From: Iodobacter sp.
GTDB lineage: Bacteria > Pseudomonadota > Gammaproteobacteria > Burkholderiales > Chitinibacteraceae
Direction of reading: 5' to 3'
Assembly (NCBI RefSeq): GCF_025352645.1
Contig: NZ_JANXSO010000017.1
Span: forward strand, 62,001 to 126,000
Length of the DNA stretch: 64,000 bases
The translations under genes and the position numbers were made by a program. The notes beneath the pieces are model-generated. The model was not told the DNA's origin, did not search any database, and saw only the letters and a list, made by a program, of their open reading frames with translations. Of the stretch, positions 43,764 through 55,528 are shown piece by piece (positions within the stretch are counted from its first letter, which is position 1; each line of letters opens with the position of its first letter).

Positions 43764-45494
43764 ATGGATTTTTTAGCCGCGCATGGCCTTCCTAGACGTT
43801 GGCAAGGCCAGCCGAGCTTCACTCTTTTGCAATGTGACTTTGCCAATGGGCAAGAATTTTTGCGAACATGGCAAGCTTGGCAAGCAGATCCAAAACGTAG
43901 CCAACGCTTACATTATCTGGCGTTTGTTAGCCAAACCACACTTCCTACCTGCCCGCATCCTGATTTGGCCGAGTTATACGCCGCCCTAGTACAAAGCTGG
44001 CCGGCATTATGCAAAGGCTTTCAGCGCCTTCATTTTGCGACGGGGGATGTAATATTGACGCTAATCTGGGGCGACACGCTTAATCAATTACGCAGCGTTA
44101 GCGCCACAATCGATGCGTTTGATCTTAATGCAGCTATTAGCCCAGCACATTACAAAGCGCTGTGGCGGCTATCCAGCGCCAATACGCAACTGATTGCCTA
44201 CAACAATGCCGACGCCGCCTTACAAAAAAGCAGTGGCTTTGCCATGGACAAGCATGGGGATTATTACGCGGGGTTTTGCACTCGCCCCCCTATTGATAAA
44301 TCTAACAAATACCCACATCAGGCGCTCATTATTGGCGCGGGCTTGGCGGGCACTAGTATCGCTGAGCGCTTGGCTGCCCGTGGTTGGCTAGTCAATATTA
44401 TCGATGCGGCAGCAGGCGTGGCAACGCAATCCTCTGGCAACCATGCGGGCTTATTTCACCCCAGCGCCAGCCGCGATGATAATTATTCAGCCAGGCTTAG
44501 CCGTGTAGGCTGTGCAGAAACCCAGCAGCACCTACAGCGCTTAAAGCAAGCGGGGCTTGAGGTTTTTTTTGGCAACGACGGCATCTTGCAAATTGCAAAA
44601 GACGACGCACAAGCCGCATTAATGCAAGAAATCGTTCTGCAATACCCTGCCAGTTTATTAAAATGGATCAGCCAAAACGATGCCCAACAGCAACTTGGCG
44701 CACGCCCAAGCCACGGCGGCTGGTGGTTTTCTCAGGGTGGCTGGGCTAATCCGGCCAGTGTTTGTCGGGCCAATCTAGCCCGCTGGCCCAAGCAAATCAC
44801 CACGCACTTTGGGCATAAAGTAGATCGCATTCATCAAGCCATAGACGGCTGGCAAGCCATTGCCGCAGATGGCCATGTTATTGCGTGCAGCCCTGTGCTG
44901 ATTATTGCCAATGCCACCGAAGCACTCGATTTACTACCTGATTTAGAGTTGCCGCTTAGCAAAACACTCAGAAGCACCAGTCTAATTGCAGATTTTGAGC
45001 ATCCCAGATACAGCTTAAGTGGCTCAGGCTATTTAACCGCCGCTTTTCAAGGCTACCGCTGCATTGGCGCAGCTGAAGTAAAAGATAACGATTTAGATAT
45101 CGCAGCCGCCCATAATTTAGTGGAATTACACGCTTTACTGCCTGATTTAGCCGCAAAAACAGCCAACAGTAGCCGCGCCTGTTATCGCCCCAACAGCCTA
45201 GATCGACTCCCCCTAGTGGGGGCCTTGCACGACCCACAAAACATCCCCGCGGCGCTACATCAGCTACATCAAATCCCTAGGCAAATAGGGCTATATGGCT
45301 TATTGGGATTAGGCTCACGCGGCCTTAGCTGGGCGATCATTGCCGCCGAAGTGCTGGCCTGCCAGCTTAATGGCGAGCCATCCCCTATTGAGGCCGACTT
45401 GCTGCAAGCAATCGATCCCGCACGCTTCTTACTAAGAAAACACCGCAGAAACTTAAACACGCTGTCGACTACTTTGCCGCAAACTGAATCATAA
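43764..45494 (+). CDS. mnmC: MnmC tRNA-modification protein with degenerate methyltransferase domain
   Basis: A 576-residue protein. Residues about 185-560 are the FAD-dependent oxidoreductase (MnmC2) with ALIIGAGLAGTSIAERLAARG (187-207) and SSGNHAGLFHPSASRDD; this half removes the carboxymethyl group from cmnm5(s2)U34 of tRNA. Residues 1-180 align with the methyltransferase half (MnmC1), keeping GLPRRW and FLRTWQAWQADPKR. However, the SAM-binding segment, normally like ETGFGTGLNFL, reads QCDFANGQEFL, and the DGFAPxxNPxMW block reads DLNAAISPAHYKALW. The methyl-transfer activity is therefore probably lost. It follows mdfA by 7 bases. Confidence 0.88.
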   Translation: MDFLAAHGLPRRWQGQPSFTLLQCDFANGQEFLRTWQAWQADPKRSQRLHYLAFVSQTTLPTCPHPDLAELYAALVQSWPALCKGFQRLHFATGDVILTLIWGDTLNQLRSVSATIDAFDLNAAISPAHYKALWRLSSANTQLIAYNNADAALQKSSGFAMDKHGDYYAGFCTRPPIDKSNKYPHQALIIGAGLAGTSIAERLAARGWLVNIIDAAAGVATQSSGNHAGLFHPSASRDDNYSARLSRVGCAETQQHLQRLKQAGLEVFFGNDGILQIAKDDAQAALMQEIVLQYPASLLKWISQNDAQQQLGARPSHGGWWFSQGGWANPASVCRANLARWPKQITTHFGHKVDRIHQAIDGWQAIAADGHVIACSPVLIIANATEALDLLPDLELPLSKTLRSTSLIADFEHPRYSLSGSGYLTAAFQGYRCIGAAEVKDNDLDIAAAHNLVELHALLPDLAAKTANSSRACYRPNSLDRLPLVGALHDPQNIPAALHQLHQIPRQIGLYGLLGLGSRGLSWAIIAAEVLACQLNGEPSPIEADLLQAIDPARFLLRKHRRNLNTLSTTLPQTES

Positions 45495-45643
45495 GCACCC
45501 TAATTTGGCATAAATTGCGCCCATACCCCAGCCAACTTACCGGTCATGCTATTGAGTCGCCCGTCTGGCGGCTGAAGCCTCACTGAGCACTTACAAACAT
45601 ACAGCGCGGCCTATTCTGCAATTAACAATGTAGGAGGTTTATC

Positions 45644-45931
45644 ATGCGCCGCATCATCCCCACCCTCATCTTTGGATTGTGCTTTATCCACGCCGAATCA
45701 CGCGCAGATATCAATGACATTCTTGGCTTACAGCAAGCCATCAATGGCTTTTGTGGCGCACGCATGGATGTAATTTTAGTGGATGAATCACACACCAATC
45801 CGCCATGCCTGATGGCCTACTCCGATGGCTGTGAAGAAGCTCAACCCAATAGCCCGCAAAGCTGCCTTGTGGTGATGAGCGAAGACAATGCCCAAGCAGA
45901 TGAAGGCAAAGTGCTTAGCGTATCGTGGTAG
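45644..45931 (+). CDS. Small secreted cysteine-containing protein
   Basis: A 95-residue product with a strong AGGAGG ribosome-binding site and a signal peptide (hydrophobic residues 4-17, cleavage probably after SRA). The mature part has four cysteines (GFCGAR, PPCLMAY, DGCEEA, QSCLVV) that could form two disulfides. Its end overlaps the 3' end of the convergent MocR gene by 17 bases. No family was recognised. Confidence 0.68.
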   Translation: MRRIIPTLIFGLCFIHAESRADINDILGLQQAINGFCGARMDVILVDESHTNPPCLMAYSDGCEEAQPNSPQSCLVVMSEDNAQADEGKVLSVSW

Positions 45932-47390
45932 CTTCACCAATCTGCTGCTGAACCAACTCACCCAAGCGCGCAATCGCCTGTTCGTGACGATCACTCCAAG
46001 GCTCATTACAGCAGATGCGTAAGCAATTACGATAGCTATGGCTTGGCGAAAACAAAGGGCCGGGAGTGAAACTTATCCCCTCCCTTAAAGCATGCTGAAG
46101 CAACAATAAAGTATCTACCGCTGCATTTAATTCAATCCAAAAAACATAGCCGCCTTGCGGAACATGCAAGCGAGTATCACTCGGGAAAAACCGCTCAATC
46201 GCTGCCACCGCCAGCATCACCTGATCAAAGCAGGCTCGGCGCAGGCGACGCAAATGATGATCGTAACCGCCACTTTCTAAAAACTTGGCAATGGTTCTTT
46301 GCAGCGGCATAGCGTTAGAAAAAGTATTAATAAATTTAAGTTGTTCTACTTTTTGATGATAACGCCCTGCCACCACCCAGCCAATTCTAAATCCCGGCGC
46401 TACAGTTTTAGTAAAAGAAGAAATCAGCATCACATTACCTTCTTTATCAAAGGCTTTAGCGGGCCGAGGCCTATCCCCTTTGTAATAAAACTCACCGTAT
46501 AAATCGTCCTCAATTAAAGGAATATGCCGCTCAGCTAACAACTCCACCAAACACTTTTTATTTTCATCCGGCATTAAACTGCCTAGCGGATTAGAAAAAT
46601 TAGGCAGTAATACACAGGCTTTTACTTCGCCACTACGCGTGGCTAATTCCAGCGCCTCAATGGATATGCCCGTTTGTGGGTGAGTAGGTATTTCTAACGC
46701 TTTAAGCTGAAAGCTTTCTAAAATCTGCAATAGGCCAAAATAAGAAGGCGATTCAATCGCCACCACATCACCCGGCTGAGTCACCGCCCGTAAGCATAAA
46801 TTAAGCGCTTCAATCGCGCCTTGGGTAATCAGTATTTCTTCCGCCTCAAATTGCCCTCCCCAATTTAATGCACGGCGGGCAATTTGGCGGCGTAATTCCA
46901 CATCGCCAGCGGGGCGGCCATAATCTGCAATTAATTCCGGCGAATGCCGAGTCACTTGGGCTAATAAACGCTGCAATTGCTGATTAGGAAAAAGTGCGGG
47001 AGCCAAAATGGCAAAGCCGAAATCAATTTTAATATCGTGTAAACGCGCCAAAGTAGCAGGCAACCACATAGGATCAATCACCACTTGCCGCGCTTGCTGC
47101 GGTGGCTGAGTGAGCTCTGGAGCAGAAAAACCATTGCGATGCTTTTGCACATAAAAGCCAGACTGAGGGCGTGCTTCAATTAAGCCACGGTCTTCTAGCT
47201 CGCGGTAAGCTTCCATCACAGTAGAGAGGCTAACTTGCCGCTGCGCGGATAGCTTTCGAATGGAAGGGAGTTTTTCGCCTAGCTGTAATACGCCAGATTG
47301 AATGGCCTGAGCCAATTCACCCGCCAATTGAAAATACAGCGTTTCAGTTTTGCGCCGTAGGCTGGCGTCAGGCAAAGAGAGATCAGTCAT
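45915..47390 (-). CDS. MocR-type regulator (GntR HTH fused to aminotransferase domain)
   Basis: A 491-residue regulator. Residues about 15-80 are a GntR winged-helix domain (LGEKLPSIRKLSAQRQVSLSTV), and the rest is a fold-type I aminotransferase-like domain with the PLP lysine in ISSFTKTVAPGFRIGW. Such proteins usually sense an amino compound or PLP and control nearby genes; the target here is not evident. ATG 47390 is preferred because GGAG lies six bases upstream; ATG 47402 is also in frame. Confidence 0.9.
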   Translation of the reverse strand: MTDLSLPDASLRRKTETLYFQLAGELAQAIQSGVLQLGEKLPSIRKLSAQRQVSLSTVMEAYRELEDRGLIEARPQSGFYVQKHRNGFSAPELTQPPQQARQVVIDPMWLPATLARLHDIKIDFGFAILAPALFPNQQLQRLLAQVTRHSPELIADYGRPAGDVELRRQIARRALNWGGQFEAEEILITQGAIEALNLCLRAVTQPGDVVAIESPSYFGLLQILESFQLKALEIPTHPQTGISIEALELATRSGEVKACVLLPNFSNPLGSLMPDENKKCLVELLAERHIPLIEDDLYGEFYYKGDRPRPAKAFDKEGNVMLISSFTKTVAPGFRIGWVVAGRYHQKVEQLKFINTFSNAMPLQRTIAKFLESGGYDHHLRRLRRACFDQVMLAVAAIERFFPSDTRLHVPQGGYVFWIELNAAVDTLLLLQHALREGISFTPGPLFSPSHSYRNCLRICCNEPWSDRHEQAIARLGELVQQQIGEATTIR

Positions 47391-47503
47391 CACAAACTCC
47401 ATAGATGACCTTACTATATCTTAGCCCGAGCAAGGATTACAGTAGCAAAAAAATATAAATATTTTGAAAGTGTACCGCTAGCCAGCACACCGGCTGATGG
47501 GGG

Positions 47504-47634
47504 TCTCGAAAAACCTATATTTCTAAATAAGACAAGGCGCATATTAAAAAAATCGACGCTGCATATGCTTGATATGTAAGGAGATTTTTTTAATGCGCAA
47601 CGCAGTATTATGAGATCAGATGGGGTTTTCTAGG
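47504..47634 (-). repeat. MITE-like palindromic repeat, copy 2
   Basis: A 131-base element in inverted orientation relative to the copy at 11572-11703, with the same imperfect ends (TCTCGAAAAACC and GGTTTTCTAGG) and the same internal mirror (GCGCATATTAAAAAAATCG against GATTTTTTTAATGCGC, centre GCATATGCTTGATATG). It lies between the MocR start and the ftsB stop. Roughly 85-90% identity to copy 1 by eye. Confidence 0.8.
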
Positions 47635-47654
47635 CGCCCTGATGCAATAGGTGG

Positions 47655-47987
47655 CTACTTCGCCCCACTAGCAGCAAGCGGAGCAGGCGTGGGGGATGAG
47701 GAGACAATAGGATGATCTTTATCTAAGACTTGGAAAAAAACCTCATCCTGACGAATCATGCCTAATTCATTCCGGCCGCGCTCTTCAATCGCATCTGAGC
47801 CGGTTTTTAAATCGCGAACATCTGCATCTAATGCGTCATTACGCTCTTTTAATTTTTCGTTTTGTAGTTTTTTTTCAACAAGCTGATGATCAAGCTGCCA
47901 TACGCGCAACCAACTGCCTTTGCCCACCCAAAGGGGCCATTGCAAAGCAGCAATCATGATAGAAAATACAATAGCAAGCAGGCGCAT
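47655..47987 (-). CDS. ftsB: Cell division protein FtsB
   Basis: A 110-residue bitopic membrane protein: one membrane helix near the N-terminus (residues 3-20) and a coiled coil (about 30-65), then the [13 protein letters not shown] segment typical of FtsB. It forms the FtsQ-FtsB-FtsL complex of the divisome. It follows eno, the usual arrangement in proteobacteria. The C-terminus is extended by an Ala/Pro-rich tail. Confidence 0.9.
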   Translation of the reverse strand: MRLLAIVFSIMIAALQWPLWVGKGSWLRVWQLDHQLVEKKLQNEKLKERNDALDADVRDLKTGSDAIEERGRNELGMIRQDEVFFQVLDKDHPIVSSSPTPAPLAASGAK

Positions 47988-48008
47988 AATTAGATTCTAA
48001 ATGATAGA

Positions 48009-48033
48009 AAACCGGAATCAACGATTCCGGTTT
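48009..48033 (-). terminator. Hairpin between eno and ftsB
   Basis: AAACCGGAATC (48009-48019) pairs perfectly with GATTCCGGTTT (48023-48033) around a 3-base loop, about 30 bases after the eno stop on the minus strand. It may attenuate rather than end transcription, since ftsB follows closely. Confidence 0.7.
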
Positions 48034-48061
48034 GTGATACTACCTGAGAATAAGTCAGTTT

Positions 48062-49360
<1,299 letters not shown>

Positions 49361-49601
49361 TCAAACACCTTTAAGGAGGGTTGGTCTGAGTAGCTACACC
49401 GAAAAACTTCCGGCACTAAAAAATTCAGATTTGGCAGCCTTTCAACTTTATGTCATTAAAACTGCCAAAATATTACAGCGAGTACTCAATCAATGAGTGT
49501 GCCTTAAAGCACCACCCCTGTCTTTGAGTACGATCAGCAATTCTTTCATTCTTGGGCAGAGCAGCAAAGCGGGCCCAAACGAGCCCGCATGCAATCGCAA
49601 A

Positions 49602-50441
49602 TTACAAGCTATGTTCAATAAAAGAATGTGATTTTACTGCGCGATCGATGTCTTTTAATACCATTAACAATTCTTTCATTCGCGCCAATGGCCAAGCATT
49701 TGGGCCATCAGAAAGCGCTTTAGATGGATCTGGGTGCGTTTCCATAAACAAGCCAGAAATCCCCGCCGCCACCGCTGCACGCGCCAATACCGGCACAAAC
49801 TCACGCTGGCCACCAGAGCGATCGCCCTGCCCGCCTGGCTGCTGCACTGAATGCGTCGCATCAAATACGATTGGGCAGCCCGTTTCACGCATAATCGCCA
49901 AACCGCGCATATCGCTAATCAGTGTGTTATAGCCAAAAGATGCGCCTCGCTCACAAACCATTAGATTATCCAGCCCGCCATTTGCATCGCGCGCTTTATT
50001 AATCACATTCACCATATCGCCAGGCGCCATGAATTGGCCCTTTTTGATATTCACTGGCTTGCCAGTGGCACAAACGGCATGAATAAAGTCAGTTTGGCGG
50101 GCCAAAAATGCGGGGGTTTGCAATACATCGACCACGCTCGCCACAATAGGGGCTTCGGCTTCAGTATGCACATCGGTAATAACAGGTACGCCAATTTGCT
50201 TTTTAACTTCGGATAAAATCCGCAAGCCTTCATCAATCCCTAAGCCGCGGAATGATTTGCCTGAGCTACGATTAGCTTTATCAAAACTCGATTTATAGAT
50301 AAAAGGAATGCCCAGTGCATCGGTCATTTCTTTTAATTGTCCTGCGGTATCCAGCGCCATTTGCTCGCTTTCAATCACGCATGTGCCGGCGATCAAAAAG
50401 AACGGTTGATCGATACCGACTTCAAAGCCACATAATTTCAT
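49602..50441 (-). CDS. kdsA: 2-dehydro-3-deoxyphosphooctonate aldolase (KDO-8-P synthase)
   Basis: A 279-residue enzyme condensing phosphoenolpyruvate and arabinose 5-phosphate to KDO-8-phosphate for LPS inner core. [30 protein letters not shown] and [12 protein letters not shown] are the conserved blocks. The start at 50441 gives the typical MKLCGFEVG beginning, 16 codons inside the longest open frame. It lies between pyrG and eno, a common betaproteobacterial order. Confidence 0.97.
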   Translation of the reverse strand: MKLCGFEVGIDQPFFLIAGTCVIESEQMALDTAGQLKEMTDALGIPFIYKSSFDKANRSSGKSFRGLGIDEGLRILSEVKKQIGVPVITDVHTEAEAPIVASVVDVLQTPAFLARQTDFIHAVCATGKPVNIKKGQFMAPGDMVNVINKARDANGGLDNLMVCERGASFGYNTLISDMRGLAIMRETGCPIVFDATHSVQQPGGQGDRSGGQREFVPVLARAAVAAGISGLFMETHPDPSKALSDGPNAWPLARMKELLMVLKDIDRAVKSHSFIEHSL

Positions 50442-50636
50442 TTTTCGCTCCGTGAGGAGTGAGAAGTAAGCGGCAAGGAACCCCAGCACCTACTCTTCAC
50501 GAGTTTCACAAACTATAGTTAGGTATAAATTCTTAGCCTTGCGCATGCATCCGGTTTCGTACTACCTGCATCTGCACACTTAACTAAAAATTTATCCCCT
50601 AATAATTAGACCCCGCCAGCGAAAAGCAGGTTTACC

Positions 50637-50670
50637 CTGCCAGCCTATGTTTAGAAGCATAAGCTGGCAG
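50637..50670 (-). terminator. Hairpin just after pyrG
   Basis: CTGCCAGC (50637-50644) pairs with GCTGGCAG (50663-50670), extended inside by ATG/CAT, about ten bases past the pyrG stop on the minus strand. The T tract is weak on that strand, so it may be an incomplete intrinsic terminator or an mRNA-stabilising hairpin. Confidence 0.55.
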
Positions 50671-50680
50671 TTTTACAGTA

Positions 50681-52363
<1,683 letters not shown>

Positions 52364-52554
52364 TTACCCGATTGGCGGGGGCGGCTCAATTCTCGACAAG
52401 AGCCCAACTTTGTGCGTACACCAAAAAAGAGTCTCATCTTTCCCTCCCAAGGGACTTGACTGTGAATTTAAAAGGTCAAAACAGCCCTCATTTCCATGCT
52501 TAATCGCGTTTTTATGCTTAATAATTAAAAATCAAGCGTAGAAATTACAAGCAA

Positions 52555-53418
52555 TTATTTTCGCCCATAACTGCAACGAGGCTCATCTCCCGACGCTTTT
52601 AACAAAATATAATCCAGTACACGCGTCGGTAAGATTTTTTTAAGCAGCCAGAATACTTTTGTTGGCGTAGTAATTTGATAACGAGCCGATGGGCGGCGCG
52701 CTCGCAGCGCAGCACGCACCGTCAGCAATACCGCTTCTGCTGGCAAGGTAAATGGAGCGGCCGGGCCCAACTTTGCCAAGCGCGCTTGCATCGCTAAATA
52801 AGAAGGCCGATGAAAACTCTGCTGCGCATCAATCCAATGATTAAATTGTTGCTGCGCATTAGCGCGAAAACGGCTAGTGATTGGGCCGGGCTGCAGCAGT
52901 ACAGCATAAATCTGACTCCCTTTTAGCTCTTGGCGTAAAGTATCTGCAAAACCTTCAAGTGCAAACTTACTTGCGTTATAAGCCCCGCGGTATGGCATAG
53001 CCGCAAAACCCAGCACAGAGCCATTAAATATAACCTTGCCATGCCCTTGCTTTCTCATGATGGGCAAAACTGCATTTGTCAGCTCAATAGATCCAAACAC
53101 ATTGGTTTCAAACTGATACCGCATCGCCTCCCTACTTAAGTCTTCTACTGCACCTGGCAAACCAAACCCTGCGTTATTGAATAAAGCATCGATACGCCCG
53201 CCGGTTTTTGCCAACACAGCAGCCACCGTTTGTTTTATAGATTGCGAATCAGCCACGTCGAGCTGTAATGCTTCAAAACCTTCATCTTTAAGCCGCTCTA
53301 CATCAACCATATCTCTAGCTGTTGCAAAAACACGCCACCCGTCTGCCTTCAGGCCCAGTGCAGTGGCATAGCCTATTCCGCTCGAACACCCACTAATTAA
53401 AATCACACCAACACTCAC
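52555..53418 (-). CDS. Short-chain dehydrogenase/reductase (SDR)
   Basis: A 287-residue classical SDR. The cofactor motif is ISGCSSGIGYATA (about 8-20), the NNAG motif is present, and the catalytic Tyr-x-x-x-Lys is YNASKFA near residue 149. It resembles the broad group of SDRs annotated as retinol-dehydrogenase-like oxidoreductases; substrate unknown. It is separated from phaB by 324 bases and transcribed away from it. Confidence 0.85.
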   Translation of the reverse strand: MSVGVILISGCSSGIGYATALGLKADGWRVFATARDMVDVERLKDEGFEALQLDVADSQSIKQTVAAVLAKTGGRIDALFNNAGFGLPGAVEDLSREAMRYQFETNVFGSIELTNAVLPIMRKQGHGKVIFNGSVLGFAAMPYRGAYNASKFALEGFADTLRQELKGSQIYAVLLQPGPITSRFRANAQQQFNHWIDAQQSFHRPSYLAMQARLAKLGPAAPFTLPAEAVLLTVRAALRARRPSARYQITTPTKVFWLLKKILPTRVLDYILLKASGDEPRCSYGRK

Positions 53419-53742
53419 TTATATCCCCTTTTTTGGAACACTATCACGCAATTTTAAACCATTAAATTTCAATAAAACACAATAAAACTTGCTATTACGG
53501 TCAGAAATTGAAATTAAAAAAATACCACCGACAAAAACAAACAATAAAATGCGCACAAATAACATTGTCATGCAAAACACATACTTACGTAATGCAAGCT
53601 TGTAATTATTCGCCACAGAAGCTAGTAATAAAATTCACACCTACCTTACACAAAAACATGCTTTGCTTATGCATACAAACAATGTAAGATTTTGAGCTGG
53701 GTTTCACACAACTTAGCAAACAAGCAAAGAAAGGGAGAGTCT

Positions 53743-54477
53743 ATGAAAAAAATCGCACTCGTCACCGGCGGCATGGGTGGTATCGGTTCTGCTATTTGCA
53801 AAGCACTCGCAGATAGCGGCTTTAATGTTGTAGCGACTTACTCTAAAGCAGGAAGAGAGCTGCAATGGCTAGCAGATATGAAAGCAGCTGGTTACCTTTT
53901 TAGCGCATATGAGTGTGATGTCACTGATTTTGATGCTTGTGTTCGCATGGCAGAAAAAATCAATGAAGAAATCGGCCCTGTCGATGTACTCGTAAATAAT
54001 GCCGGTATTACCCGCGACGCCACCTTTAAGCGCATGGGCCAGCTAGATTGGGAAAGCGTCATCAGCACCAATCTTAACTCGCTATTCAATGTATCTAAGC
54101 AGTTTCTTGATGCCATGGTTGAGCGCAACTGGGGCCGTGTGATTAATATTTCTTCCATTAACGGCCAAAAAGGCCAGTTTGGCCAAACCAACTACTCGGC
54201 AGCAAAAGCAGGCGTACACGGCTTTAGTATGGCTTTAGCGCAAGAAGTTGCAAAAAAAGGCGTTACCGTTAATACCATCTCCCCTGGCTATATCGCCACA
54301 GAGATGGTTATGGCGGTGCCTGAAGACGTACGCAATAAAATTATTGCAGGCATCCCTGTTAACCGCCTTGGCACCCCAGAAGAAATTGCTGGCTTAGTTA
54401 GCTACCTTGCTTCTGATTTATCTGGCTTTATGACCGGCGCAAACATCGCAATCAATGGCGGTCAGCACACCTGCTGA
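53743..54477 (+). CDS. phaB: Acetoacetyl-CoA reductase (PhaB-type)
   Basis: A 244-residue SDR closely similar to PhaB, which reduces acetoacetyl-CoA to (R)-3-hydroxybutyryl-CoA for polyhydroxybutyrate. VTGGMGGIGSAIC (cofactor), NNAGITRDATFKRM, SSINGQKGQFGQTNYSAAKAG (active site) and GYIATEMVMAV are characteristic. The start at 53743 has AGGGAGAG upstream; an open frame begins earlier at 53692. No phaA or phaC lies nearby, so PHB genes are dispersed. The 324-base upstream gap is A/T-rich and probably holds its promoter. Confidence 0.92.
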   Translation: MKKIALVTGGMGGIGSAICKALADSGFNVVATYSKAGRELQWLADMKAAGYLFSAYECDVTDFDACVRMAEKINEEIGPVDVLVNNAGITRDATFKRMGQLDWESVISTNLNSLFNVSKQFLDAMVERNWGRVINISSINGQKGQFGQTNYSAAKAGVHGFSMALAQEVAKKGVTVNTISPGYIATEMVMAVPEDVRNKIIAGIPVNRLGTPEEIAGLVSYLASDLSGFMTGANIAINGGQHTC

Positions 54478-54505
54478 TCATTTAAAGCCATGCTATTTAA
54501 GGACA

Positions 54506-54551
54506 GCGGGTTAATGATATTGAGGCCACACCCTTTTATCTTTTAACCCGC
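54506..54551 (+). terminator. Possible terminator after phaB
   Basis: GCGGGTTAA (54506-54514) pairs with TTAACCCGC (54543-54551) with a 28-base loop, followed by CTTTTCT. The large loop keeps confidence low. Confidence 0.4.
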
Positions 54552-54707
54552 CTTTTCTATTGCCTGCCTACCAATACCCTGCCCAATAGCCTTCGACGCA
54601 AAACTCATTTGTATAAAGTATTTTCTGAATCTTGCTCAGCCACGATCAGCAAACTCTCATTTTACTGAATTGAAAGCGCCCTTTAATTCCAGAATACCTC
54701 GATGCAC

Positions 54708-54794
54708 TTAAGCAACACCGTACCTATCCAGTGGGCTTTGCACGCCCAGACCGCCACGATTCAAGACATGAGTGTAAATCATGGTGGTGCGCAT
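54708..54794 (-). pseudogene. 3' remnant of an integron integrase gene (intI)
   Basis: On the minus strand 28 codons up to a TAA stop (54708-54710) read [14 protein letters not shown], then LGVQSPLD and a short tail. This is the C-terminus of integron-type tyrosine recombinases (IntI), including the nucleophile tyrosine in MIYTHVL and the IntI-typical NRGG and SPLD. Upstream of the first of these codons (at 54794) the frame no longer resembles IntI: the expected GHxDV is replaced by unrelated residues. Only the last 8-10% of a roughly 320-residue integrase is left. The break marks the apparent left edge of the gmt island. Confidence 0.8.
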
Positions 54795-54864
54795 TGACGA
54801 ACTTGCTAGTCTGAAATATCACATATGGCATTCAGCAAGGGTTATGGATACATGAATATCATAT

Positions 54865-55515
54865 TTAGACACCATAAATAGATATGATTTTTTTTATGGC
54901 AGACACAAAACCTGCACGAAAAATAATTTGACCAGACTCACTTGAAACTCGACCATTTTGTTCAAGCAGCCACCCCCAATGCTCTAACGTATCGGAACTA
55001 ATTGCCGCTTCCAGAGCAGAGAGTTCCTGAAGAGATAAATGCAAACCATTTTGCTCATCATTAGTTTGGGTTGAGTTATCAGTATGATTAGTCAGATTTA
55101 TGGTGGAGATTTGGTTTGCTAAGTGCCGTGACGCCAGCAATTGCGCACGAAGTGAGGATAACTCAGCAAGTAAGAGGCCAATGCGTGCCCGCAAAACGGG
55201 ATCAGGTATACCTTCAAATATTTCATCTAACTTGGCGGACTGACCCTTCTTTTTTCCTTCGCCCTGTTCAGATCGCTGAACAAATGCTTGGATAAGAAGT
55301 CGATAATGTTCTCCAGCTGCATTTCGGATGGCTGGCTCTGCAGGGCCTCCACGCTCATGGGACATTCTGCCGACAGTCGCAATAGTAAGGAACTTACCTC
55401 CTTTTTTTTCTAATTCAATGCAAATATCATAAATTGTTTGAAGTGATAGTTTCTTTCGGGCAGAAGCCGATGCAATAAAATTTTCCAACAACTGTTTGGG
55501 ATTCGCATTTTGCAC
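54865..55515 (-). CDS. gmtX: Gamma-mobile-trio protein GmtX
   Basis: A 216-residue, largely helical protein matching the third member of the gamma-mobile trio: SLQTIYDICIELEKKGG and TVGRMSHERGGPAEPAIRN are the recognised N-terminal blocks, resembling a DNA-binding or recombinase-accessory domain. The start is GTG at 55515, 13 bases past the gmtZ stop, so the trio is one operon (gmtY, gmtZ, gmtX). Its molecular role is not known; in related islands all three genes occur together. Confidence 0.82.
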   Translation of the reverse strand: MQNANPKQLLENFIASASARKKLSLQTIYDICIELEKKGGKFLTIATVGRMSHERGGPAEPAIRNAAGEHYRLLIQAFVQRSEQGEGKKKGQSAKLDEIFEGIPDPVLRARIGLLLAELSSLRAQLLASRHLANQISTINLTNHTDNSTQTNDEQNGLHLSLQELSALEAAISSDTLEHWGWLLEQNGRVSSESGQIIFRAGFVSAIKKIISIYGV

Positions 55516-55528
55516 TACATTAGTCGCC

